From Heteroruminococcus sp964369885 (GTDB taxonomy: Bacteria > Bacillota > Clostridia > Oscillospirales > Ruminococcaceae), in assembly GCA_964369885.1 (NCBI GenBank), contig CAYJGQ010000002.1, forward strand, positions 1 through 61,414: DNA of 61,414 nucleotides, in the 5' to 3' direction. Shown here piece after piece: positions 8,687-17,333 of the stretch. Position 1 is the stretch's first letter. Every line of letters begins with the position of its first letter. The notes below the pieces were generated by a model. That model worked only from the letters and a program-made list of their open reading frames with translations, was not told the DNA's origin and made no database searches. The translations under genes and the position numbers were made by a program.

Positions 8687-9904
8687 TTACTTTAGCACCG
8701 TGGTGTCCACGCTGTGCACAGAACCCTCGGCATAGTCGCTAAGGCCACCCGGTACAATGCGCTCAAACATCTGGATATTGACACTGTAAAGGCGGTCTTC
8801 CTGCTCTTGAAGGACCAGCGAATTACTACCGGTAAAGGGAATGCTGTTGTAGGTGTAGCTCACCTTGCCTGTGTGGTCGGCCACCGAGGGGTGAAGCGAA
8901 CTTTGCAGGTTGTCAAGCAGGGTTATGGCATTGTCGCCACCGCCCGGCTGTGTAATCTGCACCGCTCCGCCCACATAGGCTCGCTCTGCGGCCTCAAGGT
9001 TGGGATTTGTGTTGTCAACCATTTTGCTAAGCACCAGCGTACAGGGCAGAGAATTTACATTTTGCACCCGTATTAAATCGCCACCCTCGTGATACCATGG
9101 GTAGAATAGGTAGAAAAACGCCAATTGTTCCTCGCCTGCCGCAGGTAGAGGCGCACCCTCACCCCTTGGGGTAATGGGTAGTATGGTGTCGGTGCCCTCC
9201 CACTGGAAGGTGGTGGGGGCCGCAGGGTCCACATCGCCTGTTGCGGGGGGGAAGTTGTACACATAAGCATGCTGAACCGTGGCATGTGCGGCCGCACCAT
9301 CGTTTGTAATTATAATATCAATAGCTCGGGTCGAAACAATGTCATCACGCACAAATGTTGAGGTGTCATACCCGTAGGTGGCGGCCTCTTTTAAAAAGTC
9401 GGTCCAGGAAATTTGGTCGGGATCTCTGCCGGGCAGACGATCCTGCACACCTGCGTAGTCCATGGGGGTATGCTGTGATATTGGGGTCTGATTTGTTGCG
9501 CCGTACTCGCCGTCGGGGTCGAGGGTGAGCACCACATTGAATACCGAGTTGCTTGAGGTTACATTGTCAAAAGCGATGTAATAAGGAGCACTTGGGGCGG
9601 TACCTGCTGCAATATCGGTGTAGCCACCACTGCCATCGGGCTCGACAAATCGCCCAACAAGCCCACCCGAAAGGGTAGGTGTGACGCCGTCCTCCCACCA
9701 CTGCTCAAAGTCGGTAACCAAAAGTTGTTCGTTTATGTTTTCGCCAATAAGTGTGGCATTGCCAATTTCAAAGCTGTCGCTTGAAAGGCGTGACGAGGAG
9801 GCAAATACCCCCAGCAAAGGAAATACAATCAGTGCCAAAATGGCAATTCCTATTACCACCTCCAACAGCGTAAATCCTTTGTTATTCTTTATATGAGATG
9901 TCAA
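8687..9904 (-). CDS. PilV-like type IV prepilin, large
   Basis: A 405-residue prepilin. The N-terminal KNNKGFTLLEVVIGIAILAL carries the cleavage site, Glu+5 and the hydrophobic helix; ASSSRLSSDSFEIGNA then continues the helix as in PilV/GspI. The rest is an unusually long beta-rich ectodomain with no motif I can name. The start is TTG 9904, with AAAGGAAG upstream. It lies between pilO and the 700-residue PilX-like gene. Large minor pilins often sit at the pilus tip; here that is inferred from size and context only. Confidence 0.85.
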   Translation of the reverse strand: MTSHIKNNKGFTLLEVVIGIAILALIVFPLLGVFASSSRLSSDSFEIGNATLIGENINEQLLVTDFEQWWEDGVTPTLSGGLVGRFVEPDGSGGYTDIAAGTAPSAPYYIAFDNVTSSNSVFNVVLTLDPDGEYGATNQTPISQHTPMDYAGVQDRLPGRDPDQISWTDFLKEAATYGYDTSTFVRDDIVSTRAIDIIITNDGAAAHATVQHAYVYNFPPATGDVDPAAPTTFQWEGTDTILPITPRGEGAPLPAAGEEQLAFFYLFYPWYHEGGDLIRVQNVNSLPCTLVLSKMVDNTNPNLEAAERAYVGGAVQITQPGGGDNAITLLDNLQSSLHPSVADHTGKVSYTYNSIPFTGSNSLVLQEQEDRLYSVNIQMFERIVPGGLSDYAEGSVHSVDTTVLK

Positions 9905-9943
9905 GGTTTGTTCTTCCTTTCTGTGGATACTGTATTTCAGCGA

Positions 9944-9996
9944 GATACCGCATAATTCGGGGGCACTAATACCTTTGCCATGAATTATACGGTATC
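9944..9996. repeat. Long inverted repeat between pilO and the PilV-like prepilin gene
   Basis: GATACCGCATAATTC (9944-9958) pairs with GAATTATACGGTATC (9982-9996) with one mismatch, around a 23-base loop that itself contains a GGCA/TGCC pair. There is no U run next to it, so it is not a normal terminator. It could be an RNA processing or stability element within the pilus mRNA. Confidence 0.7.
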
Positions 9997-10107
9997 ACTA
10001 TATCCTGACTCGGGTAATAAGGGCGGTAGTATTTTAGGCTGTATTTCAGCCAAAAAACACTGATGTCTTGCCCGTGTTACATCGGTCGGGATGCATTTTC
10101 AAAGTGT

Positions 10108-10761
10108 TTAGCCACCAAAGGGATTTGTAACCCCAAGTGGTACATCGGGAATAGGCACAGGCACATACTCGGCCTCTTGATACTGCAAAAATAGCTTTGA
10201 TAGCGATATTGCCGTTGATAGCTGTCCTGTGGTGGCATCGTAGGATATTGTTACCATCTCAACAGCGGTGGGTTCGGTGGTGGCATAGGTGTAGTCCAGC
10301 GCATCCTTTAGCTGTTGATAGGTAAGGCTACCCGAGGTTTGGGTGGCGGTGCGGTAGGCGTACATATCTGTGTAAACCTGCTGACCGTTTTCGGCCACAT
10401 AGCAGGGGAATTCCATCAGCAGTGATGCCGAGGAAAATGCCACCATGTTAAGATCATAACCTACAAAATCCTCAAGCCCCAATATCCAAAGCAGGAAATC
10501 CTCCTCGCGGATGTAGGCGGGATATGTTGCGGTTTCGCTCTGGATATACTCCCATATGCGCTGATTTTCCGCCTTGTAGAGGGTAAGGTTGCGGTTGTAC
10601 TCCTCAAGGGTGTCCATGCGTGGGCGCAGCTGCGCTATGGCCTCGTGGTTTTGTCTTACCGCCTCGGCCAAGGGGCTGTACACCCCAAAGAAAAGCGCTA
10701 TGAAAATAACCACGCCCGACAGTATAATCAAAAGTTTTTTGTTTCTATCAGTAATTCTCAC
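10108..10761 (-). CDS. pilO: PilO-like type IV pilus alignment protein
   Basis: A 217-residue bitopic inner-membrane protein: a short basic cytosolic start, one membrane helix (about 9-28, LLIILSGVVIFIALFFGVY), a coiled-coil-like segment (33-75) and a compact outer domain. That architecture, plus its position directly after the PilM-PilN fusion, marks it as PilO, which pairs with PilN to link the cytoplasmic ring to the growing pilus. The start is GTG 10761, behind GGAGGAAG, with 18 bases between it and the end of pilMN. PilO sequences diverge strongly, so the name rests on architecture and synteny. Confidence 0.75.
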   Translation of the reverse strand: MRITDRNKKLLIILSGVVIFIALFFGVYSPLAEAVRQNHEAIAQLRPRMDTLEEYNRNLTLYKAENQRIWEYIQSETATYPAYIREEDFLLWILGLEDFVGYDLNMVAFSSASLLMEFPCYVAENGQQVYTDMYAYRTATQTSGSLTYQQLKDALDYTYATTEPTAVEMVTISYDATTGQLSTAISLSKLFLQYQEAEYVPVPIPDVPLGVTNPFGG

Positions 10762-10779
10762 GTCTTCTTCCTCCTTGTG

Positions 10780-12423
10780 TTACACAAGCTCATCTTCAAG
10801 TTGGGCTATCTCGTCGTCGGTGGGTTGCTCGGTCTCTACGGGAGGTGTTTCCTCCTCAACCTCGGGCTGATAGTACGAACAGGTTATCGAGAAGGCCACT
10901 ATGGGCTCGCCCAAATCGTTTACCGATTCGGTGATGGAGCTCACGCCTATTTGCTCAATACTCGAGAAGGTTCTCATCTGGGATAGCACCACTGCTGAAT
11001 CCTCCATTGTGCCAACCTCGATGTTCATTGCAACACCAAAGTTGTCACAGCTGGCCGATAAAAGCAGAAGGTTGGAGGGCATCTTGGCCTCAAGCTCCTC
11101 AAGGAAGGCGCGCAGGGCGGCATTGTTATTTATACCATGCCCCTCAAGGGTTTTTATATTACCCTCCATCGCGCTGTACTCAACATAGGTGTTGTAGGCC
11201 TGTTCGGCCGGAGCAAGCTCAATAATTCGGGCATTTATGGCATCAATTTCGGCGCTTGTGGCGTAGAAGTTAAGCAGTGCCGATACCGAGATTGCCACGC
11301 CCACAACTATGCACAAAATGCATACAAACACAGGGATAACCATGCCGCCGCTACTGCTTTCGCCGCTTTTGCGCAGGGTTTTTTGCTTTGCATCGGCCGG
11401 CACAAGCCCCAGAGGACTTATGGTTGCGCCAATGTTCGAGGCATAGAACGAAACATCTGTCCCCGATATCAAGGAGGATGCGCCGGGAAGTTCTTCAAGT
11501 TTTGCGGCCCCAACACCCATGGCGGTGGATATGGCCTGAGTAAGTCCGGCAACACCTGAGCAGTAATCCACAACCACCACGCGGTCAATTGTACTGCCTG
11601 TATAGGTGGAGCGGAAGAAGTCCGCACTCTTTACAACGCCGTTTACCACACGGTATGTGGATTCGTTGTACTGCTCGGGGGTAATGTTGGCTCTGATCCA
11701 GTTTTGATCTTGGCACCATGCAATGCCCTGACTAAAGGACTCGCCCTCGTTGCCCGAGAGTTGCAGTGCACTTGTTATAACATCGTCGCCGCCAAATGGC
11801 ACGGTGCGCTGTAAAAGTTGTGCGCCGTGACGCACAAATGAGGTAAAGGTCTGGCGTGCGCCTACGCTTACAAACATGGTTATGCCACGACAGGGTAGCA
11901 TCTTGTAGAGTTGATGCTGACTGTTTACCACATAGTCAAAGCTCAGTACGTTTAGTCCAAGCTCATTGGCAAGGTCAATATAGCTTTGGAGTAGCAGACG
12001 GGGTGCGGCGGTAATTAGCACCCTGTTGCCCTGCTGTGCATCCTCGGTATTTTGCCCAAGCACGGTGTGGGACAGCTCATAGTGGGCAATGTCTATGGGG
12101 AAGTAATCCATGGCATTGGCCCGTACAATGGCTGTAAGCTGTCTTTCCTTTACAGGAGGAAACACAGCCTCACGGCTTATTATTTTGGAAGAGCTAAGCA
12201 CAAACAGCACGTTTTTTACGCCGCTTACACCGTTTTCAGAGCATTTTTGTGACAGTGCCTGAACCATGGAGGCGGTGCTAAGCACCTGTCCATCGGCCAC
12301 TGCCGCTGTTGGGGTATCAAAGTAAAAACTATTTAGTATTCGTGTTCCTTTGCCCTTTTTAACCGATACACAGACCTTTGTAAGTCTGTCACCGATTTCA
12401 AGGACCAGCATTTTTTTCGCCAT
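10780..12423 (-). CDS. pilMN: PilM-PilN fusion protein of the type IV pilus machine
   Basis: A 547-residue protein that joins two normally separate pilus proteins. Residues 1 to about 340 are a PilM/FtsA-like actin-fold ATPase domain (MLVLEIGDRLTKVCVSVKKG at the start, GITMFVSVGARQTFTSFVRHG in the middle). A single membrane helix follows at about 370-392 (PVFVCILCIVVGVAISVSALL), then a PilN-like region with a short coiled coil and a ferredoxin-like domain (LLLLSASCDNFGVAMNIEVG). It ends in an acidic, proline-rich tail. Fusion would fix the PilM:PilN ratio at one to one. The start ATG 12423 lies upstream of pilO. Confidence 0.82.
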   Translation of the reverse strand: MAKKMLVLEIGDRLTKVCVSVKKGKGTRILNSFYFDTPTAAVADGQVLSTASMVQALSQKCSENGVSGVKNVLFVLSSSKIISREAVFPPVKERQLTAIVRANAMDYFPIDIAHYELSHTVLGQNTEDAQQGNRVLITAAPRLLLQSYIDLANELGLNVLSFDYVVNSQHQLYKMLPCRGITMFVSVGARQTFTSFVRHGAQLLQRTVPFGGDDVITSALQLSGNEGESFSQGIAWCQDQNWIRANITPEQYNESTYRVVNGVVKSADFFRSTYTGSTIDRVVVVDYCSGVAGLTQAISTAMGVGAAKLEELPGASSLISGTDVSFYASNIGATISPLGLVPADAKQKTLRKSGESSSGGMVIPVFVCILCIVVGVAISVSALLNFYATSAEIDAINARIIELAPAEQAYNTYVEYSAMEGNIKTLEGHGINNNAALRAFLEELEAKMPSNLLLLSASCDNFGVAMNIEVGTMEDSAVVLSQMRTFSSIEQIGVSSITESVNDLGEPIVAFSITCSYYQPEVEEETPPVETEQPTDDEIAQLEDELV

Positions 12424-12451
12424 CTAAGCAAACAACTCCTTGCTATAATGT

Positions 12452-13213
12452 TTATATTCCCAGTGATTTAATGTACATGTTTATCAGGTTGTCGCCCCAC
12501 AGAAATGCCACCCATACCCCAAGTGCCAGGTATGGTCCCATGGCAAGATCTCGGCCTGCGCCGAAAAATTTCATGCGGATTATATGAACCACCGATCCCA
12601 CCACGCATCCAAGCATGAAGGCCAGCAGTGTGTTCCAAAGTCCCAAAAACAGTCCGCAACCGGCCATGAGTTTAACATCGCCGCCGCCTATTGCCCTACC
12701 GCCCGAAAGCAGTAAAAGCAACATTAAAAATCCGGCTACGCTTACTCCGCCAATTAGGTGGCTTTGCCACTGCGAAAGGTTTAGTGCAAGGCGCGCCCCC
12801 CCAAGTATTGCTATGAATATAGTGGTGGAGGGGGGAATTTCGCGTGTGCGTAGGTCAATGACCGACAGCACCAACAGCGCCGAGGTTAAAAGGCAACCAA
12901 GCAGGGTGTCGTATGACAACCCAAAGTTTAGGGAAACCACCACCCAAAGCGCCGCATTTACGGCCTCAACAATGGGGTATTGTGGGGATATTTTATACCC
13001 ACATGCCGAACATTTGCCCCGCAAAAACAGATAACTGAACAGCGGCACAAGCTCCCAAAAGCGCAACCGCTTTTGGCAGTTCATACAGTGGGAGGATTTT
13101 ACAACAACCCCCTCACCAAGTGGTATGCGCAAAATGCATACATTGCAAAAGCTCCCCACCACAAGCCCAAACAGGCCCACGATGACATAAAACGGAAGCA
13201 GGAGTGTATCCAT
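12452..13213 (-). CDS. pilD: Prepilin peptidase/N-methyltransferase PilD
   Basis: A 253-residue polytopic membrane aspartic protease that cleaves prepilins at the G/F site and methylates the new N-terminus. Residues 20-30 contain GSFCNVCILRIP (the conserved FLNV..RLP region); four cysteines C43, C46, C68 and C71 form the zinc site of full-length PilD. The two protease aspartates are expected in VIDLRTREIP and in GGGDVKLMAG; both are present. I chose ATG 13213 because GAAAGGAAAG precedes it; the longer frame to 13267 lacks a ribosome site. It follows the major pilin genes. Confidence 0.93.
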   Translation of the reverse strand: MDTLLLPFYVIVGLFGLVVGSFCNVCILRIPLGEGVVVKSSHCMNCQKRLRFWELVPLFSYLFLRGKCSACGYKISPQYPIVEAVNAALWVVVSLNFGLSYDTLLGCLLTSALLVLSVIDLRTREIPPSTTIFIAILGGARLALNLSQWQSHLIGGVSVAGFLMLLLLLSGGRAIGGGDVKLMAGCGLFLGLWNTLLAFMLGCVVGSVVHIIRMKFFGAGRDLAMGPYLALGVWVAFLWGDNLINMYIKSLGI

Positions 13214-13651
13214 AGGGTACTTTCCTTTCAGGTAGTGCATAGGTATTCGGTGCTGTGAACGCCGCATCGGCGGCCTTGGGTGTAATCAAATTATAAAAAG
13301 TCCACTCGGGACGGGTTATCAAAAATAAAATAAAGCCATCAGATATTGGGCATAGCTCATAAAAGCCATTGTAATGCTTGTGGCCATAAGGTTTGGCCTA
13401 TTGCTGTTTAGGCACCGCCATGGTGCTGTGCTTTTAATTAATCGCACAATTTACAAGAATAGTCATGGTGCAAAGTGCGTGGCAAAACTAAGCAAGGGGT
13501 TGTGGGTACCGCCCCACCGCCTGCCCTGCACAAGGAGCAGGTTTTAGGCCCAGTGTTATACCGGGCCAAAATGCCACCCTACCCGACACGCCGCAGGGCG
13601 GCGCGTCGGGTGTGGGAAACATTCTTAAATTATAACTTTAGGGTGTATAGT
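13214..13651. other. Non-coding gap between the first pilin gene and pilD, with a strong hairpin
   Basis: No convincing gene lies here. The notable structure is a GC-rich hairpin at 13582-13610: CCCGAC plus CGCCG pair with CGGCG plus GTCGGG, with one A/C mismatch. On the minus strand it follows the pilin gene by about 40 bases without a clear U run. It probably protects or partly terminates the pilin mRNA, so that pilD and later genes are made at lower levels; this is inference. Confidence 0.6.
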
Positions 13652-14197
13652 TTAGGTTGTGGGGTAGTCCATGCCTACACCGGCGGTGCCCCAAGCGGCG
13701 CCATTGGTGCCCAAAGAGGCGGAAGCCATGGTTACGTTGCCGTCGGTCATGCTGATGGTGAAGATAAAGTCAGCGCTGTTGCCTGCTGCCGACTCGGCGT
13801 CGTCAACTACTATAGTCTCGGTGCCGGTAGCGCTACCACCTGTTGCAATCTCCCAGCCCATAACTTCTGCGGTGCTCTCCAGAATGTCATCTGCGTTTGC
13901 AGAAGTGTCAGTAATCTCAAGAGTAGGGGCATCACCTGAGGTAGACCAGGTAAAGGTGTAGGTACCACCGGGAGCTGCGTTATTGTTGGGGTCTGCCACA
14001 GCGGCAGTAGCGGCTCTCATAATGCTGGTAGCAACCTGAAGGTCGTTGGACTGGCGCGAACGCTCAACATACTGTAGGTAACGGGGAGCAAGAACTGCGG
14101 CCAATACTGCGATAATAGCAATAACTATAATCAGCTCAACCAGCGTGAAACCCTTGTTGTTCTTACGTGCTTTGTAGACTTTCTCAAAAAACTTCAT
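13652..14197 (-). CDS. Type IV major-type pilin (second of a tandem pair)
   Basis: A 181-residue prepilin. The N-terminal NKGFTLVELIIVIAIIAVLA has the peptidase site, Glu+5 and the assembly helix. The helix continues through APRYLQYVERSRQSNDLQVA, identical to the neighbouring pilin, then a globular head with paired strands. ATG 14197 lies after GAAGGGAAG. It and the preceding gene are paralogues: near-identical for the first ~50 residues after the cleavage site, different in the C-terminal head. Abundant head Ala/Thr/Gly and high synteny suggest one of the two is the main pilus subunit. Confidence 0.9.
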   Translation of the reverse strand: MKFFEKVYKARKNNKGFTLVELIIVIAIIAVLAAVLAPRYLQYVERSRQSNDLQVATSIMRAATAAVADPNNNAAPGGTYTFTWSTSGDAPTLEITDTSANADDILESTAEVMGWEIATGGSATGTETIVVDDAESAAGNSADFIFTISMTDGNVTMASASLGTNGAAWGTAGVGMDYPTT

Positions 14198-14287
14198 TTC
14201 AAAAACTTCCCTTCAATTTTTTTATTTTGACCCGCCATACTCTCTTTAGGTATTGGCGGGAAAAAACTGCTTAAATTTTTATGCCGC

Positions 14288-14776
14288 TTAGGGGGTCAAT
14301 CCTATTTCGTCAATCCAGCCACTGCTTCGTGTGGCATCAACCTCCACCTGACCTGTCGAGCTATCGATGGTAAAGGCCAGACTTTGTGCTCTGCCTGCTG
14401 CGGATTCTGCTGTATCAACATCGCTTGCGGTGGGCCAACCCATTACCTCACGCACATCGGCATGGATAAGGTCGGAATTTGTACCTGTGATGTCCAGCGA
14501 TACACCCGTAGCGGCGGCTGTGGACCAGACAATTGTGTAGACTTCATCTGAGCCTGCATCGTTTTTGGGGTCGGCTATGGCGGCGGTGGCAGCCCTCATA
14601 ATGTTGGTGGCCACCTGTAGGTCATTGGACTGGCGGGAACGCTCAACATATTGCAGATATCTCGGTGCAAGCACTGCCGCAAGTACGGCTATAATTGCAA
14701 TCACGATGATAAGTTCTACCAATGTGAATCCCTTGTGGTTTTTAAGAAGCTTGTTTTTAGTGCGTGAAAGTTGCAT
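14288..14776 (-). CDS. Type IV major-type pilin (first of a tandem pair)
   Basis: A 162-residue prepilin with leader MQLSRTKNKLLKNHKG, then FTLVELIIVIAIIAVLAAVL. Residues just after the cleavage site match the downstream pilin almost exactly, including YLQYVERSRQSNDLQVAT and IMRAATAA, while the head (from about residue 75) differs. It starts at ATG 14776 with AAAGGAT upstream. It lies directly after pilC and before the second pilin. Tandem paralogous pilins can be used in different pilus types, or one can be a minor subunit; sequence alone does not say which is major here. Confidence 0.9.
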   Translation of the reverse strand: MQLSRTKNKLLKNHKGFTLVELIIVIAIIAVLAAVLAPRYLQYVERSRQSNDLQVATNIMRAATAAIADPKNDAGSDEVYTIVWSTAAATGVSLDITGTNSDLIHADVREVMGWPTASDVDTAESAAGRAQSLAFTIDSSTGQVEVDATRSSGWIDEIGLTP

Positions 14777-14833
14777 TTTACAATCCTTTCTCTATTTGGG
14801 GGTCGTGTTCTTGCCGTGATGCCTATACAAATA

Positions 14834-16051
14834 TTACAGGTTATCCAGCGCGGTGTACATATCGGTCATGGGCAGTATTATGGAAAGCACTATTGTGCCT
14901 ATAATAATTGCCAAAACGATAATCAAGATAGGTTCAAGAGCCGCCATAATTGTGGCGGTGGTATTCTCCACTTCCTCGTCGTAATAATCGGCAAGGGTGG
15001 CCAGCATGTTGTCAAGGTCACCGGCTTCCTCACCTATGCGGGTCATATGGCAAACAAGCGGTGGGAATATGCCGGCGCGCACAAATGGCTCGGAAAGTGG
15101 CATACCCATCATAACATCATCACGCGCGGTAAGCAGTGCATCCCTAAATTTTACGTTGTCCATCATGCGCGACACAATTTCAAGCGCTTCGGGCAGCTGT
15201 ATGCCGGCCGCCAACAGGGTGGACAGGGTTCGGCTTATACGTGCTGCGGCTGTTTTTGTGGTAAGCTTGCCAAACAGGGGCAGTTTTAGTTGCAGGCCGC
15301 TTAACGTTTGGCGTCCTGTGGCGGTTTTGGAAAACCTAAATGTACCAAACACAGCCAGCCCCACACCAAGTATAACGGCCCACCAATAGGCCTGCATAAA
15401 TCTACCTGCTGCAATTACCGCCCTTGTAAGGGCAGGCAGCTGGGTGCCCATGTCGTTAAAAACCTTTTCAAAGTTTGGAATAACAAAGGCCAACATGGCC
15501 ACCACCACCAAAAAGGCTACAACTATAACAATGATGGGGTATATAGAGGCTCTTTGCACCATGGCCTTTAGGCGTGCATCTTTTTCAAACTGGGTACCCA
15601 TTCGTGCAAATGAGGTCTCAAGGCTACCCGATTCCTCACCGGCCGCCACCATGGTGGACAAAAGGCTTGGGAATATTTTGGGATGTTCGCGCAGGGATTC
15701 GGTAAACGAATTACCCGACTGAATTGAGGTGCGACACTCGGCAATTGCGCGGGCCAGATTTTCCTTTTCGGTTTGCTCGGACAGCATTTCAAGTGCAGAC
15801 ACAATGGGCACACCTGCCGCCGAGATACTTACAAACTGTCTGCAAAATACAGCCAAATCACGGGGCTTTGGCTTGGATTCAAACAGCGTTACATTAAGGC
15901 TACGGTTCATAACCCCCGATTCGGCTATATCAACCGGGAATTTACCCTCACCCTTAAGCGCAGCGGTTACCTGCTGTGCATCGGCGGCCTCTATCACACC
16001 TTTAATTTGTTTGCCGTCGCGGTCAATTGCGACATAAGAGAAGTTGGGCAA
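14834..16051 (-). CDS. pilC: Type IV pilus inner-membrane platform protein PilC
   Basis: A 405-residue GspF/PilC family protein, the membrane platform on which PilB and PilT act. It has two repeated GspF domains (about 70-190 and 275-395), each with the hallmark pattern of a cytosolic helical bundle: FCRQFVSISAAGVPIVSALE in the first, ISRTLSTLLAAGIQLPEALE in the second, and EESGSLE/EEAGDLD pairs. Three membrane helices are visible (about 170, 220 and 375). The start is TTG 16051, six bases after AGGGAGGGG. Its length is normal. It is flanked by pilT and the pilins. Confidence 0.95.
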   Translation of the reverse strand: MPNFSYVAIDRDGKQIKGVIEAADAQQVTAALKGEGKFPVDIAESGVMNRSLNVTLFESKPKPRDLAVFCRQFVSISAAGVPIVSALEMLSEQTEKENLARAIAECRTSIQSGNSFTESLREHPKIFPSLLSTMVAAGEESGSLETSFARMGTQFEKDARLKAMVQRASIYPIIVIVVAFLVVVAMLAFVIPNFEKVFNDMGTQLPALTRAVIAAGRFMQAYWWAVILGVGLAVFGTFRFSKTATGRQTLSGLQLKLPLFGKLTTKTAAARISRTLSTLLAAGIQLPEALEIVSRMMDNVKFRDALLTARDDVMMGMPLSEPFVRAGIFPPLVCHMTRIGEEAGDLDNMLATLADYYDEEVENTTATIMAALEPILIIVLAIIIGTIVLSIILPMTDMYTALDNL

Positions 16052-16139
16052 TATATACCCCTCCCTTTTATTATGAATTTTAAGTTGATGTTATGAAAAA
16101 AGTTGATATATATAAGGATTAAAATGTAATAACCAAATA

Positions 16140-17198
16140 TTACATGATAACACGCTTTGAAAGCGCTACCCTGTCCTGTGCAAACAGCAGTGCTGTCTCG
16201 GCTGTAATGTCGCCCGATTGGTAAAGGCTAAACAGCGAATCATCCATTGTGGTCATGCCGGCCTTTGCGTTTGTAAGCATAACAGAGGGGATTTGGTAGG
16301 TCTTGCCCTCACGTATGTTGTTGCGCACGGCATTGTTGCCAAGCATAACCTCAAAGGCGGCCACTCGGCCCTGTCCGTCGGCGGTGGGCATAAGTTGCTG
16401 TGACACCACGCACTCAAGCACATCGGCCAACTGTATGCGTATTTGCTGTTGTTGGTGGGGCGGAAAAACGTCAATTACACGGTCGATTGTATTGGCCGCA
16501 CCCACGGTATGCAGTGTCGAGAAAACAAGATGTCCTGTTTCGGCCGCCGTTACGGCAATCGAGATGGTTTCAAGGTCACGCATCTCTCCCACAAGGATTA
16601 CATCGGGATCCTGACGAAGGGCGGCACGCAGAGCATTTGGGAAACTGTGTGTGTCGCTGCCGACCTCGCGCTGATTTACCACAGATTTTTTGTGCTGATG
16701 CACATACTCTATTGGGTCCTCAAGTGTGATTATATGCTTGTTGTACTTGCTGTTTATTTCGTTTATAAGACTTGCAAGGGTGGTGGACTTACCACTACCC
16801 GTAGCGCCGGTTACCAGTACCAGTCCGCGCTTTTTGTCGCACAAATCCACCACGGGGGTGGGCAGGCGCAAATCCTGCGGATTTGGTATGCGTGCATTAA
16901 GCACACGGGCGGCCATGGCGTAGCTTCCCTTTTGGGAAAAAACGTTGATACGAAAACGCCCAAGCCCCTCAACCGAGTGTGCAAAGTCCACCTCACCACG
17001 GTCGGTTAAAACGGTCATTAGCTCTTTGTTTGCCACGCCTCTTACCACGTCCTGAATGTCAGCTGCGCTAAGAGCGGTGGAGGAGAGTGGCACAAGATGT
17101 CCATGAACTCGTCCTACCGGGGGGAGGTTTGCGGTCAGGTGCAAATCCGAGGCTTCCTTTTGTACTGCAAGCGAAATTAGCTCTGTAAAATTCGGCAT
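16140..17198 (-). CDS. pilT: Type IV pilus retraction ATPase PilT
   Basis: A 352-residue hexameric ATPase that depolymerises pilin at the pilus base, powering retraction for twitching or DNA uptake. It has the PAS-like N-terminal domain with ASDLHL (16-21), Walker A GATGSGKSTT (131-140), Asp box around TLEDPIEYVH, Walker B DVILVGEMRD (about 196-205), and the His box LVFSTLHT. The C-terminal AGMTTMDDSLFSLYQSGDI segment is typical of PilT. ATG 17198 follows GGGAGAG. The length matches the family. Its presence means the pilus is probably retractile. Confidence 0.95.
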   Translation of the reverse strand: MPNFTELISLAVQKEASDLHLTANLPPVGRVHGHLVPLSSTALSAADIQDVVRGVANKELMTVLTDRGEVDFAHSVEGLGRFRINVFSQKGSYAMAARVLNARIPNPQDLRLPTPVVDLCDKKRGLVLVTGATGSGKSTTLASLINEINSKYNKHIITLEDPIEYVHQHKKSVVNQREVGSDTHSFPNALRAALRQDPDVILVGEMRDLETISIAVTAAETGHLVFSTLHTVGAANTIDRVIDVFPPHQQQQIRIQLADVLECVVSQQLMPTADGQGRVAAFEVMLGNNAVRNNIREGKTYQIPSVMLTNAKAGMTTMDDSLFSLYQSGDITAETALLFAQDRVALSKRVIM

Positions 17199-17333
17199 AG
17201 AGATTACTCTCCCATCAAATTATGTTTGTCAGTCCTACCAAATATCGACCGACAATTTATAATGTTTAGCTATTTTTGGGTTTTTGCGAAAAATACTACC
17301 CAAATGCTACCGGTCAAACAAAATATGTCGGTT

